A stretch of 64,000 bases of DNA from Drosophila miranda (GCF_003369915.1 NC_046675.1:24242001-24306000), one strand, 5' to 3'; positions 39,901-53,659 are shown, counted from the first letter of the stretch. Made by a program: numbers and translations. Notes: generated from the sequence alone by a model not told the origin.

Positions 39901-41393
39901 ATTGAGGGTGGATTTGCACCCTGTATACTCTCGTATACGGATACATATACATATATATATAAATTGTTGTTCTTTTGGGCACTTAAGTGGGTGGAATGGG
40001 GGGCTGTGCTGCGTGCTACCCTCTCGTCTTGCTCTCGGGGAGTTACATCCAAAGCCAAAAAGGGCAATTTTGGGGGTTTGTTCAGTGTTTCCTTGAGGCT
40101 GTTTATGTTGTTTGAAACAATAAAAATCATTCAAGTGCCATATGCTCTCACGCTCACACTACCGCACTGCCACACCCTCCCCTGCTAATAGCTTTGTGCC
40201 ACTTGTGGTTGGGGCAATTATATTGTATGCCCCGATAATATAATGATTAGACATATGACACAATATGATTATACGATTTTATTATTAATTTATGAGGTGG
40301 TTTCGCTGAGGAGAGGCGTGATGTGAGGGGTGGGTGTAATGCTATATATCGATATCGTTAATTGCTGATTGATGGGGTCTCTGGATGTGTCGGCTTAGAA
40401 GTACACATATGTACATATAGTATATTGGAAATTAACCATTAATAACAATGATTAAGTAAAATAATAAAAGTCAGATGATTTAAGCGAAACGTTCTCTTAA
40501 ATTCTCTTCTCAATACAATCAATCCAAGGCTTGATTCCAATCCAAACCCCTACTAATGAATCCTATACTACTATAAGAATACAATGAATTATGTTATTTT
40601 TAACGATTACAAATTCGAAGCTAATCCAAACCTCAAAAGTGTATCCCTTGAAATGCCAAAAACAATTAAACAAACAATACCAAATGACGTTACGCCTCCG
40701 AACACACACTCTCACACAATAAAAATGCAACGTTGAACAGGTGTTTGTTTTACACAATTCCTGATAAATGGTGGCCCGAACCTCAACAAAGACACACAAA
40801 TTTTTCATAAAGTGGCAGTCGTCAGTCAGTCGGTGCACGAGAGACCTTCTACTTGACTTTGGGCCAGAAGTGATGTCTGTTAATTAATTTGCCCGAAAGG
40901 AGCAGAGGCCAGGATCGCAGAGGGCTTGCCTGTTTGGATGTTAAATGGTAGGCAATTTTTTTAACTTAATTAATCAGGCAAAGGGCCACAGATACGCCCA
41001 TAGGCACAGGCCCTGGTCCATGATTGATGTGCGCGGAGGCTGCGGTCAGAAAATTGAAAGCGCTAAACGGAGGCGGACAGTTCTTCAAGCATTTAGTAGC
41101 TTTATTAAGCATGATCGCACGTGATCGTTCCAGCCTTTCTTTACCCCTTTTACCTAATTAGTACTCTGTTTCATCGGTTCTGCCCTTGCCACTTTATCTA
41201 ATTACAACCTTGTTATCGGATAATTGCTACCCACATAGCCAGCCTACTCCCTCTCTCGCACTCTCAGACACCCATTTGAGGGCCCATTAAAAATAAAATG
41301 TTGACAAGATAAGGCGACAAATTACCTGAGTGTGACTGAAAGAGAGAAGTAGCTTGTGCGAGGAGCAAAGGTAGCTGCAAAGGCAGGGTGGAG

Positions 41394-41422
41394 GTTCCGG
41401 TTCCAGTTCCAGTTCCAGTTCC
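41394..41422. repeat. CCAGTT hexamer repeat
   Basis: Tandem CCAGTT units, the same motif as the array at 16335-16365. Confidence 0.85.
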
Positions 41423-44400
41423 CCATTCTCCGCTTCTCTTCCAGTTTTTCGGGCAGCGCTTGAGACTCGCTGTAATGCGACACCTTCGTGTGAAAATTTA
41501 TGGCCCGCAGTCTCCGTTTCGGTTCCAACTTCCCAGTGAAGTGGCAGTAGAACCTATATATAGATATGGACACTATGTTTATGGCAAATTGCTTTAATTC
41601 ATCAAAAAAGTACACCAAAAAAACAAAAAGAAGAAATAAGAAATAAACAATCTATTAGACAACCCGTCGTCATTGACGTATTACAAGACGTCATGCAAGC
41701 CTCCCAACCGAAAGCAAAGTCGCAGGCTTTGCCTCGTGCCTTTACAAGGGATAATGGTTATAGCTGCCTCCTCCTCCCTGTAGCTTAGCTCCCTCTGAGT
41801 CTTATGTAAATGCTGCGGATGGGTTTTGGGCGACTGGCGGCGAGGACTTATAGAGCATGGCAAATTTTGCATGATTATTTTTTATTTCGGGCTCTGATGA
41901 TTAAGTGGCCAAAGCTGATGACAAATTGTGACTGGCGGAGAATCCGCAGCTCAAAGTTTGTTTTTATTTTCACTCTCTTCTCTGTCTCACAGTCTCTGTA
42001 TATCTCTAAATTGGTATCGTAGACCACTTGACCCGTCCCTCCCCCCTTCTTGGAAGGAGAAGGAGTACTCAGAGCAATAAAGGGAATTATGAATATGAAA
42101 ATTGTAGAGAATTTGGATTTATGTGGGTTCTTTTGGTTGAGTACATACTGTAGGTGAAAAGGTTGTACTTTAGATAGCTGAAATGTGATCATCTAGTATT
42201 AAATACTATCAAAGAAAGTCTAAGAATGTGCAGCACAGTCGATTTTAAGACTGTTTCAGATAAACCCTATCTATCAACTGGATAATATATAAATATATCT
42301 CTAAAAGAAAAAGTTGCCTTGGCACACATAAATATATGAAAACCCATGTAGGGTATTCCAAACCTCAGCTGTCTATTTATTTGCCAGGGAGACAGTCCCT
42401 CAATGAACTTTTTTGCGCACTTTGCGGTTGCATGCGTATCCCCCCTTGAACACAATCAGGGGCCACCCTCATTTTGCCTAATTTATTTGATTTTATTTTG
42501 TTGATACGCCATGTGATAGAGAAAGAGAAATCCACTGAGGGAGTAAGTGAGTGAGGGAATTGTCTCACTGCTACTTTTGTTTAATCAAAAGCAATTGTTC
42601 ATTTCAAGTTGATTGCATTTGCTGTGCCCTGGTCCCAATTGTTTTGCCTCTTTTTGCGGTTTTTTTTTTTTTGAGGTTGCTCTGGCGATGGTGCTTGCTG
42701 TTGTCAGAGAAATGAGAAAATTGTGCCTTGGAAAACATTTGATTAGACTGCAGCCACTTATAGTTAATTAGACCAACATTTTCCTCAATCATTTCTGCAT
42801 AAATTTTCCCATTTCTCACATCATTAATATTCGTATGGCCATGGTCTGTTAATATTGAAACCATGTTGATCCCGAGCTCAAGAATTTCCCCTTCTTTTGT
42901 AAGACTTAACCCTCATGCAACTAATTCAGTTGACCATAACACTTAATCTGACTAAAGACATGACAAAAATTGGAAACACCACAAAAAAAGTGATTAAAAA
43001 ATGAGGTGATTTATGGATGTGGATTACTACGAATAGTAGATGCTCTGAAGGGCATAGGTTTTGGGAGAGAATTAAGAATTGTTTTTAGTTAGCCGAAGAC
43101 TATTATGATCTTAGAAAAGATCCATGCTGATCTCTTCAACGTCTTCCATACCTTCATCATGCCCTTCTCCCGAAGAATCTACATATATGAAAACAATCGC
43201 CCACTTGAGAGAACTTTATTGAAAAGATAACAAATAACGTAATCCATTTCTAATTCTTTTCCCTCTAAATATCTATCTAATCCCCACTGAAAATCCAGTG
43301 CCAGTCATGTATACTATACCCATTCTCCATATAGGGAATTCCTCGCTTCAGCTCCAACGAATGAGAAAATACTCCAGGCAGACCAACGAACAAAACGAAG
43401 AAAAAAACGTTGTCATTAATTTACGCATAAAATTTTATAATTTATGACAATGTGAGGTGTAGCTGGAGCGCCGGCTCCAACTCCAACCCCAACTCTGACT
43501 CCAACTCCTACTCCATCTCCAACCACTGGGAGTCGAGACCAGAGAGTGGCCAACAAATGAAGCCTGAAGATCGTTGGACATGGGTTGGTTTTTGGTTTGT
43601 GTTTTTCTTAAATTTTTTTTTGGGTTTTGGTCATTTTGTTGGGATTGGATCCTCGAGTATAAGCGACTTTTATAATTATGTCTACGCATAAAAATCACAT
43701 AAATTTGTGCATAAATGCAACAACAATAACGAGCCCTACATAATAAATGATGGCGCTTAAAATTTTCAACATCTCCATGGAGACAAAACGATAAAAATCG
43801 CCGTTTGAAGTTGGAGCCCACATCCAGAAAAAAGCGACAGATACTGGAACCAAAAACTGGTCAAGTGCTTTGCTCAACTTCTCGTCTTATGAATGAATTA
43901 ATGCATTTTTCTGACTTTTTTTGGTAATACATTTTTAATGCAACTTAAACAAAAAAGCTGCCTTTTTTGTCATTAATAAAATTCAATGTTTGAGTTAGGT
44001 TTTTTCTCGTTTCGGCTGGGTGTTTTTATTATTTATGATAGTCGGCGCCACATAGCGCCGTTTGACTCCGCCAAATGAGTTATTTTGGGTTAAGGGGAAT
44101 CGATTTTGTTGTTAGCTAGAATCGAACATTGTTAAACCAAAATATAACTAAAGAAGACAATAAATGATCCCGTGTAATGCCCAAAGATTGATTGATTCAA
44201 GGAGAATCTGCATTAATAACTCAAACTTTTTTATCCGGACAACCGATATTTATAGGAAAGGCTAATGAAGAGTTTGTCTTAGGGAAATTTTGCTCTGATT
44301 AAAGATCATTCTAAATTCTAAATTATATAGCTTTCTTCTACAATCCTCAATACCTTTCTCCCATTCATTTTCAACAGCAATTTGCCAAACGAAATCCCGG

Positions 44401-44472
44401 ATTTCTCACGCATCTCAACCCTCCCGATGATTCATTTGTAACCCGAACTCGGAACCAGAGTGCAACGATTGA

Positions 44473-44507
44473 TGATATATACTATATACACATATAGTAT
44501 ACATCAT
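44473..44507. repeat. AT-rich palindrome
   Basis: TATACTATA and TATAGTATA form a 9-bp perfect inverted repeat around a 6-nt spacer. The outer GATGA and TCATC are also nearly symmetrical. Confidence 0.7.
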
Positions 44508-44680
44508 GTGTATATACCCCGTTGTATGTGTAAGCTCGCCCTGAAATACTCCACTCAGTTTTGACATTTATATTTATTTCAACGTGCAGCGGCCTGAGCT
44601 CTGAGGTTCTCCCAATGCAGTTTGAATTATAACCAATGGACACGCAAAGGTGGCCAAAACTTCTCCTGCTCGCCCAGCGC

Positions 44681-44712
44681 CTCCTCCTCCTCCTCCTCCA
44701 CCTCCTCCTCCT
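44681..44712. repeat. (CCT)n microsatellite
   Basis: Ten CCT-type triplets with one CCA interruption. Confidence 0.9.
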
Positions 44713-46997
44713 TCACGTCCACATGTCGTTTATTTTTGGTATGGGATGAGCGTGACTTTGGTTCTGGTTTACTTATTTTTTCCGTTGGTCCTTCTGCTGT
44801 TCCTGGGCGCCCGCAAGGAATGCGCCACAAATAAAGTAAAATTAATAATATCGCACGTTGATTGTTGTTGCTACACTTTTTATTGTTTTTGTTCGCATAT
44901 TTCTCTTCGCTCTTTCCACTCGTCCTCTCTTTTTGTTTCGCTTTGTATGGGAGAAATAAATGTCAAGAAGCAAAGCAAAATATTTCGTTTGCCCCAGAGC
45001 AGATGGGTCCGAGTCCGAGCCCGAGTCTCCTCCTTGGCCTCTTCGTACTGGTGCGTGTGGCACTGAAAGTTTGTCGAATGAAAAATTACACAGTCGAATG
45101 ATAAATAACATAACTCAAAAGGAACGAAAGGGCATAAAAAGTGAGGGATATATATGGCCAGCCAAAGTGTTTCTCTTCTCAAGGAGATGTGGGAGCCATA
45201 ACTGCTGTGCTTCCAGCCCCAGAGCAGGCCATGCATCAGGAGAGAGAACAATAAATATATCTGGTTGGGATAGGTCTCGAGTGAACTGGGAGCTAGGAAA
45301 AGATAGTTTCCTTTGTTTCCAAACTATGAATAAAGGTTGAGTTAAGGTTTGAGATCCTTCAAGAAAAAACCTTGAAATTTTGTGCAAAATTTAAGAAGTT
45401 TATTAGAAATGTGTGTATCTATAAATTTGTTCCCACACCTTCTCTTTTGTGAATTTTAGTGATTACTAAGAAGTTTTAAATATATTCATCCAGTTTCGAG
45501 CAAAAAAAGAATGCCATATGGAAAAGAAAGGACCACGAACCAATAACCCAAATACCTTTGTTGCCATGGAAATTCCTTTCAAATACCCCTGAAAATATGC
45601 AACCAAATTTGTCATCAAAGACATCTGCCCATCCATCAACCAACAAACCAAATTAAATAATATTGTATTTAAAATTTAATGAAAAACACTTTCCCCTGTC
45701 CCAGGCCCCCTTGACCCTTTACCCCAGCCCCACCCTCAAAGCAACAGGGGGCCTCGCACGAAACGGAAATGCTGAAACAGCCAAAAAAAAATTTCACGCC
45801 TTCTTTAACAGAATTTATAAAAAAACAGTATTACAAAAGTAGTAGCCGAACATCGTAGATGGGAACATGGTAACCAAAGCACACCCAAAAGCGAAAAACG
45901 AATGTTATATATTGTATGCCCTGCGAAGAGTCAAATCAAAGAGCGAGGGGTACCCATGGGGGGTCAGAGCGGGGTTCACACATCTGTGATACTTTTTTTA
46001 TGTGGACAAAAACCAACAGCAACAGCAACAACAGAAAATGCCATAATAATAGTTGCGAAAAGCAATTAGACAAACTAATAAAGGCAAATCCCTCTATACA
46101 AAAGGTCAGAAGAGTGCGTGCCACCGAAAGGGAGTGAGTGCGATGGCTATATGCACGTAGGCTCAATGCCAAACCCCCAATGGCGTTGACCAAGCGAGAC
46201 GGCAATAGTGTGTGGTGAGGATGATGATGATGCATTCTCTGTTGCTGCGCTAGGCATGCGTTTTATTTTTCACCTGGGGCGTGCTGAAATGTTCCAGAAG
46301 AGAGAAAGAGAGAGAGAAGAATGGAAAGAGGAGTAGGAGAATGAGAAGAGGATGCGTACGAGTATGAGCCTGAGAAGGGGTAAAGTCAAGAGAGCACAAA
46401 ATCTGTTTCAAGTTTCGCCCTTAGGTGATGGAGATTGTTGCTTCTGTATGACGATCGTCAAATTGTGCATGATTGTGCCCGTACCTTCCATCATTCTGAT
46501 TCCCTTTACCACTACCCTAACCCCTTGGCAAAAGCTAAACGTAATTGCGTTTAGAAGTGCGTGTACTTGAGCCTTTCTGCCATCTTTGGGTCTTACGCTT
46601 TTGTTGTGTCGGCTTTTTGCCGTTACAAATATGTTTTGAAAGCAAAGTCATACCGGATCACAATAGGTCTGGGGCGGGGGGAAACTACCTATGTACACAT
46701 AGGGCGGCCAGCCCTTTCTAATGCTCAAAAATTAGTTTTCTGAAGTGGTTTTTATTATACGTAGATCCAATGGTTATGCCTCAGTTGGTATTGAAGTGAG
46801 TGGAAAGATATTTTGAAAGAGTTTTGTACTTTGTGGGGGGCCTATCATATAGGAACTGGTAGGGGAGTCCGCTATTCCAAGAGTGGAAACTGAAAGTGCG
46901 GGAAGAATATTTAATACGAGAGAACTAAAAAAGGAAATGCCAACAATGGATCCAACGATGGATATGAGGTAGAACGCGTTTCTGTGAGCTAGTATGT

Positions 46998-47003
46998 TTT
47001 ATT
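46998..47003 (-). terminator. Possible poly(A) signal of the 102-residue gene
   Basis: AATAAA on the minus strand, about 155 nt beyond the TAA at 47157. Confidence 0.4.
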
Positions 47004-47156
47004 TAGAATCAAATGAACACGAATCAATTAGGTAACTGAATAACTCGATCAACGAATAAAAGCTTTGGTTGGCTCTTGATTGTACAATTATTTCTTTTTC
47101 TTTTCTTTTAACTTGAGTTAACTGTTGTACAAGCTCCATGGTCTTTGACCATATGG

Positions 47157-47465
47157 TTATCCCCATTTAGGCTTCTTCTGAACAGGGTCCAGATTATTAG
47201 CACGACGCGTCGCGGCTGTCATGCGTTTCTGCAGCCAGCCCTGGATGTCGGGTTGTATAAAGCCTCGCTCTTTTCTCGCGATCTTCTCGTGGAACTCCTT
47301 GGACTCCTCCAGCCATTGGCGGCCGTAGTGCCAGCACATCAGCAGACTCATCGTTGGAGCGTCCTTCTCATAGGAGGGGGTGAAGGATTGATGTCCAAAA
47401 TTGTGTTTTTTCGGGTCTTTCGGCAGGTATGGCTTGGCGCGACTATACTGTTTGTAGACTGTCAT
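47157..47465 (-). CDS. Small basic protein, paralogue of the 48917 gene
   Basis: A single-exon frame of 102 codons from ATG 47465 to TAA 47157, with strong coding-type codon use. The protein starts MTVYKQYSRAKPYLPKDPKK and is basic at both ends. A central motif, W45-H-Y47-G-R-Q-W51-L-E, is followed about 20 residues later by IQPDIQGWLQKR. The same order (W-x-YGR-x-WLE, then I-x-PD-x3-W-x2-KR) occurs in the plus-strand gene at 48917-49336, so the two are diverged paralogues 1.45 kb apart in head-to-head orientation. There is no signal peptide, transmembrane segment or recognised domain. Pairs of short, basic, intronless genes like this in flies are often testis-expressed, but that is only inference. 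Confidence 0.8.
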   Translation of the reverse strand: MTVYKQYSRAKPYLPKDPKKHNFGHQSFTPSYEKDAPTMSLLMCWHYGRQWLEESKEFHEKIARKERGFIQPDIQGWLQKRMTAATRRANNLDPVQKKPKWG

Positions 47466-48916
47466 GATAAAAAATAAATGTTTTCTTTTCTATCTACCTT
47501 TTTTTCGAAATGAATATATCTGCTTGATGGATTCAAACGTCACACTTGATTGGAAAGTGAAGGCTGGAGTGACGATTATTCTCTTCTGTGATTCCCAACT
47601 GCTAATTGAGTTAGCAGACATAAAACCAAACCGAACAAAACTATGGCGTGGAAAATGCCGAAATGAAAACCCTAAAAACATTTTGCTAATGGCTATAATG
47701 GCTCTCTGTGAGCCCAAATGGAGTTGAAAACAAATCGCCCATTTGCTCAGTCCGGTACAAAGGAGCGGGACAAAATGCAAACAGATGTAAATCCTAGCGT
47801 AAAACCCAAATCAACCAAAAAGTCTCGACTAAAGGAAGATGCCAGGGATGTGAAAAACACGGCATGAGGGCGCAGTCCAGTCAGCGGGGGCGTTCCTGGC
47901 CATAGGTCAAGTATGGAGTGATCCCACTGAGGTCTGAGGCTGTTTACGACACGAGGAAGGCGGCGGAAGTGGAACAGTTGGACGTGGGGCTCTATAAAGT
48001 GGCACAACGCGTGCCAAAAGGTGCAAGAATACATCACAGCGGAAGTGGCTATGGCACCAGCTGGTTTTCCTACCAGTTCCACGTATCGCAGCGTACTTTT
48101 CCCATTCACAATTATGCAATCAAAGTTTTCTTAATGTAACCGTAGTCTACACTGTACATAGGGGTCACAATAACCACGTGGTCGCAGCATGATCTAATAC
48201 TGTGCAAATTTTTCGCAGCTTTCCTTTTTCCTCTGTAGCCCTTTGTGCGCCGCAGCTGTGATGGCTGGCCTGCTCTCGCGCACTCACACTCACACTCCAT
48301 TCTTAAACTGCGCTCTGTCCTTGTCTTCATCTCTCTCTCTCTCTCTGCCTCTCTCTCTCTGACGGTTACCGTTGTGCGCTGTCATCATTTCTCATCGCTG
48401 GCATCGCTCTCCGCCGTTGTGCCGTTGTTTCCTTGTAATTTGTCACCGCTGGGAGCCCATTTCTGCGGCGTAATTTGTTTGCAACTCATTTCGGGATTCA
48501 TTTCCCTGCCCTGTCTTTCCGCCGTTCGTGTTTGGTGGTTTGGTGCCTTTGTTTTGGTCAATGGTCTTGATGCATTTAATTAAAATTATTACGTGTATTG
48601 TCTGTAGGTGGAGTGGGAGTGGAGCTTGGGAAAAGGGTTTGGAGATTGTGAGAGGTATCCAAGTGTTTTTGATGATATTTTAACATTACTTGATTTTATT
48701 ATTTTTGTTTCTTTCCGAGTACGTATTTGTTAATCCCCACCTTCCCATCACTTAGATGATCTTTGAGATCCAGACCAAGTAGTCTTCGATTTACTTTTTA
48801 TCAAGTAAATTCAATCCCATCCAAACTCATTCTACAACCAGACAGCATACAGTCAACATCAAACAAATTAAACTGAAAAACGAAAAACATACAAACAACA
48901 AATTCTGTTTACAAAA
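47466..48916. other. Divergent intergenic region between the two paralogues
   Basis: About 1.45 kb that should contain both promoters. I see no TATA box that decides either start. ACAGTCA near 48848 is a possible initiator for the plus-strand gene. The open frames in it lack coding character. Confidence 0.5.
48329..48360. repeat. (TC)n microsatellite
   Basis: TC dinucleotides (GA on the minus strand) with one GCC interruption. Such tracts can be GAGA-factor sites. Confidence 0.9.
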
Positions 48917-49336
48917 ATGCTTAAAGAAGGTGTTTGGAAACGTTCAAAGCCCATTGTCGCCAAGGATCACATCGGAGCGATTCTCCCAGCGACTGTCCGG
49001 CCGGATCCCATTCCCGAGAACTGCGACGACGAGCCTCCGTGCATGGGTTACATCCTCGGATGGGAGTACGGCCGCAAATGGCTCGAGCGTCGGGACTACA
49101 TCAAGCGTCACCAGGCGGTGATAAAATCGATGGTCCTAATAGTACCGGACTTCGCCTGGTGGGTGAACAAGCGCCGTCCCCTCTACGCGCGCAAGCAGCG
49201 CTTCCGTCCCAAGCCCAAGCCGAAGTCCGGACAGTGGCAACCGATGACCGCCTTTGCAGAGGGCAAGCAGCGTCGTGAGGCCCAGGAACGCCATATTCGG
49301 GAGTACCGCGATAAGTCTAACATTAAAAGCCTGTAG
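48917..49336 (+). CDS. Small basic protein, paralogue of the 47157 gene
   Basis: A single-exon frame of 139 codons from ATG 48917 (context ACAAAAATG, close to the fly consensus) to TAG 49336, with G/C-ending codons typical of an expressed fly gene. The motif W49-E-Y51-G-R-K-W55-L-E and the later IVPDFAWWVNKRR match the divergent neighbour. The C-terminal 50 residues are rich in Lys, Arg and Pro (KPKPKSGQW) with a charged end. There is no recognised domain and the function is unknown. Identity to the neighbour is low outside the central 45 residues, so the duplication is old or fast-evolving. The family is not recognised by me. Confidence 0.85.
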   Translation: MLKEGVWKRSKPIVAKDHIGAILPATVRPDPIPENCDDEPPCMGYILGWEYGRKWLERRDYIKRHQAVIKSMVLIVPDFAWWVNKRRPLYARKQRFRPKPKPKSGQWQPMTAFAEGKQRREAQERHIREYRDKSNIKSL

Positions 49337-49587
49337 CGGGACATTTCAAGCGACATTTTCAAGGACCTATTGCGGATCCACAGTTAAACACAGCACACTT
49401 AAAGGGCACACCAGAACACGGAATCGAATGTAACAACACTAGTGACAAAAGCCAACCATAAATTTTCACATATTACATTATTTATGTGGAGAAATGTCTT
49501 TTCGAGAAACTCATATTGTATGTCCCAATGGCTTTACACGAATAATCAATCCATTAAATACTGATGCATAGTGTTAAAAACGATTAT

Positions 49588-49593
49588 AATAAA
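49588..49593 (+). terminator. Possible poly(A) signal of the 139-residue gene
   Basis: AATAAA about 250 nt after the TAG. An ATTAAA slightly earlier is an alternative. Confidence 0.4.
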
Positions 49594-52500
49594 ACGATTA
49601 TAATGTTCGTTTCTCAAAAAGAACCTCAGAGAAAACTCTACAGCTCCACAGATCTGCAGGTTTGCAAATATCAAAACTTTTGCGGCTATCAAAAGAACTA
49701 GAAACGCATTAGGACCCAATGAACTGAAACTAATGGCAAATAACAATATTCCCTCTCTCACTCAATTTTCAGCTATATTACTATTCTTTCATTGTTGGTT
49801 TTTGCAGAACTCTCCGTAGCAAAAGGTCGAGAAGGAGGAGGCCCGTTCTCAAAACAAACAAAAGCGCAGCATCCGAGAAAACCTTCGCCTCGGACCTCTG
49901 ACGGCGTTTACGCATTTGTTTGTTTGATTGTTGATTCCCTCGTTGAAATGTCAGCCGAATGGAACAATGGATCCACTGCCAGGTCATACTACATAAGAAC
50001 TACATATATGTATATGCAATCACCATCATCATCAGCATCGTTGACGTTTCTGTTTTAATCGTACGCAGAGACTGGGTAAGTGAACAATTGGCCTGGCCCC
50101 GACCCAAGGCCTGTGGAGGATGGCTGTACGTATGTAGGTCCATCCCATATATAGCTGTTTTTTCTCTCTTGTTGATTTGCATTTCCGCTTCATTAACTTG
50201 GGCACACATCAAACTATATAGATCAACTATATTATGTGGTATGTATTATATGGTTGGCTTTTTCATGCTTCTATTATATTGCACTTTTGGCGCGTAAAAC
50301 ACGTACATCTAGTACAGATGTACACAATATTTAAGGGGCGTTATACTTTTAAGCCCTCTAAAAATTGCCCAGTTCCTCGAAGCTCGTCTTTTTTACATCC
50401 TTTTGTTATTCCGTTTTGTTTTATATTTTCGGTTATAATATTTAGGGGTTTCTTTTTGTTTGCCTAACAAACTTTTACCTTTTTGTGGGCCCGCTTGATT
50501 TTCTTTATTTTTCAATTAAACAAAAACTCATTAGTGTTGATTTGTTATTCAGACCCTTTTTTCTTGGATAATTTATGGCATTTAAAAAGAGTTTGGTAAG
50601 AGACTTTCCTCCTTACCAGATTGTTCCTTACTTTTCGTAGCTTTTCGAACTTCTCGGAGGGAGAGTCCGATTCTTATTCTTGAATTCCTTTGCGGTCACG
50701 TCCATTACTTGTAGAGTATGGAATTATCCTATATCTTAAGAATGACTACGAAATCTTAAACTTTTGTATATTCCTAAAACTTTTACATTCAATCATAAGT
50801 AATTACTTTTTCCTTTCAACTTTGATTACAGTTTTGCCTCCAAGACATTTCTTTAATATAAACTTTGGAAACTTTCTCCTCCAATTAACGTAAATTGCCC
50901 AACCAATTTTTATTATTATTTATGACTTTTCTGTACATCTACTGAGCAATTATCATTAATAATCATATGGGTCTTTTTCTTCACTTATTCTAATCCATTA
51001 ATTTTGCGCTCATTTCCCCTTGATTTTCAGCCGCACCTCTGACAGTCTCTCTCCATCTCTCTCTGGCCATTATCAACAACATATATATTTTTCCCCACAA
51101 TTTATGCCACGTAGAACATTTTCCAGCAACAACCGAAAGCAATGGGGAAATGGGAAAATGCTTCACACTGTGCTGCAGTTTTCCGCGCATAAATTAATGG
51201 AAACGAACGACGATGATCATCATGGGGTCTCAGGAGGGAAGGACGGTGCAAAGTGGAGTGGTTCTGACGGAAAGAAAGGGCTGGGAAATGTATGATTAAA
51301 CATTAAACAAGTGGCACGAAAATGGAAAAAACCGCTGCAAAACTTCTGCAAGGTGCTCCAATGAAATGTGGGAGAAAATCAACACGATCCGGTGGGGGTC
51401 AGGTCAGTTCAGAGGTGCAGACAGAAGTATGATGTGTCTCTGGAACGATAGCTCGATTAAAGTATATTTGAGAATTGCAGAGTATATATGAATATAATTC
51501 AGAAAGTAATATATCTTCATTAGTTGTACTTAGAGCCCACATTTCAGCCCTACATTTTATCTGAACTTTATAAAAATCATAAAAATAAAAAAAAGATATC
51601 TTAGTTTTCCGTTCTCATAAACGATTTTAAATGCTCTTGGAGACGAAGAATGTGCAGTGGTACTGCATTAAAGGTTACTCTTCCTTTTTTTAAAGAATAT
51701 CAAAAAATTGGAGCGCGCTCTTTTGAGAATAGCCATCACCGGCCGCTTTTCCACAAAATAAATGACAAATTAGAAATCAGAAAATGATGTCCCATCCATT
51801 ACTGTACAATTTATGGAAAAATCAAACAGAAACGTATTTAATTTTGCGGTCGAATGGCCAATGGGCGAACCGCAAAAACTAATTAATTCGCCAAAACAAC
51901 AAAACAACGACCGGGATTAAGAACAAAATGGCCGCCAACAGAAGCGGAAATGAGCTTTGTGTGCATGTGTATGCATGTGTGCGACCGCAAAACAGATGCT
52001 GATTATGAAGATAATTAATATGGCTAATTAAACTGGCGAATGCGATGCAGAAATTGCATTTGCCAGGCAGCACACAAAACGGGCAGGGAACGGGGTACAG
52101 GGAAAAGCAGAAAAACAAGCGAAATTTCAACGGCTCCTGCCACATAAAAGCCAATTAATTATTTTTATGGCTACTCCCAGAGCCCACAGAGCCCCCAGAG
52201 CCAAACTCCAACTTCGAGTCCGCCAACGGAAGCCAAGAGTCCGTCGTCTTTTCGCTCTGAGCTCGGGGATAATAAAAAATTATGGCCAACGATTTGGCTC
52301 ACTCGAAACGAAGCAAAACCAAAAAAAAAACAAAAAAAAACAAAAACAAGCACTGTAAGCCACTGACCAGGCCAAGTCCGCCCCGTCCGCCTCTCTTTGC
52401 GCTCTTTATACATATATATTTATATACACTTTATCCTGCATACTAAATCCTCGAAAATAAAAGTAAGAGCCAGAGCCAGAGCCGGAGCCACAGCCATGCA

Positions 52501-53659
52501 AGGGCCAAAAAGATGGCGCCTTGCTGTGTACAAAATTGATCAGTGGATTCCCTGCCGTTTGAACTATGACGCGATATGTCATCATATTTTCTCGTTGCAG
52601 TTGAAGGGACCTTCCTTATGGTGGGTATCCTCGAGGGGGCAGAGTGGGGGGTAGGTTCTGGTGGCAGAACCATCTTCTGCTTGTGGTTTTTGCCATGCAT
52701 ATTTCTCACTTTGTCAAACCTTTCGTGCAGTGCGCAAGGCCGCAATGAGATTGGATAGCCCCCACAGGCCCTCTTTGGAAGCACCTCCGATTCCTCCTGT
52801 ACCTGCACCAGTACCGTACCCCTTCCCCTACTCCCTTTTAGTCAGCTTGTATTTAGCATTTGGCTTGAAAAACATTTATTGCCTGGGCTACCGCAAAATC
52901 AATTTGGGCTCTTTGTTTCCGATTTTTGCTTGGAGATCGGAGGCTCGGAGGCGCCCCAAAACTCGTCTTGCCTCTGGCCAATCCCCTCTGCTGTGCTTAT
53001 GGCCATTTCTCCGCTCCGTTTTATTGGCCAAGGCAATGCGCCTGAGTAATGGCCGCCGCCCCTCTGGGGCTCCCATCACACTCGATGTCGCTTTTGGGCC
53101 ACTTTGGTTACTGCTCTCTGACTCGTTTTTATTGCAATTTCTGTTCTACTCCCCTTATTTTATTTCTTTAGGGGAATATACATACATATGTGTTTTCTGG
53201 TGGGTTTTGAATGAAAGAGAATTCCTAAAATAATATACAACAAGCATCTAAGAATCACCTTCCAAATTCCTCCATTACAACTGCCAGAAATTCCCATTGT
53301 CCATACCAGAGTTCATTAAAAACTCCATTACCCGAAGAGGCTGCACACACAGCAAATCAATTTTGATTTACTTCGAGCAAAAGAGCAAAAGACCGACCGA
53401 CAGACAGAGAGACAGAGAACATATATCAATATGTTGCCCCCATAGCGGTCAGCCCTCGAAATGGGGCATGTTTTGTGGGGGGCTGATAGCAGGGTTGCCA
53501 GAGCTGGCCATCGTAGAACCGTTCCATCATTCGGAGGAGTGCTGATGATGGAAAGTGTCCCACTGTGCGTGCACAAAAAGCAACAGCCAAAATAGGAAAG
53601 AAAATAGAAAGAGAAGAGGAGCACCACAATGGACTAGATAGAATGCCACAGAAAATGGA

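Larger units (their letters stand above)
30531..46997. other. Gene desert upstream of opa
   Basis: About 16.5 kb with no supportable gene on either strand. All open frames here are short or made of low-complexity sequence. It probably contains opa cis-regulatory DNA. CTACCTG (reverse complement of the Zelda-type CAGGTAG) occurs at 34197-34203 and 37295-37301. No tRNA or other RNA gene was recognised. Confidence 0.6.

Noticed and set aside
44473..44507. Palindrome as a miRNA precursor
   Set aside because: It is too short and AT-only for a pre-miRNA, so it is reported only as an inverted repeat.
52661..53233. 190-codon plus-strand frame
   Set aside because: Mixed Pro/Leu/Phe low-complexity content, no homology I recognise, no promoter or splice context, and codon use like non-coding DNA.
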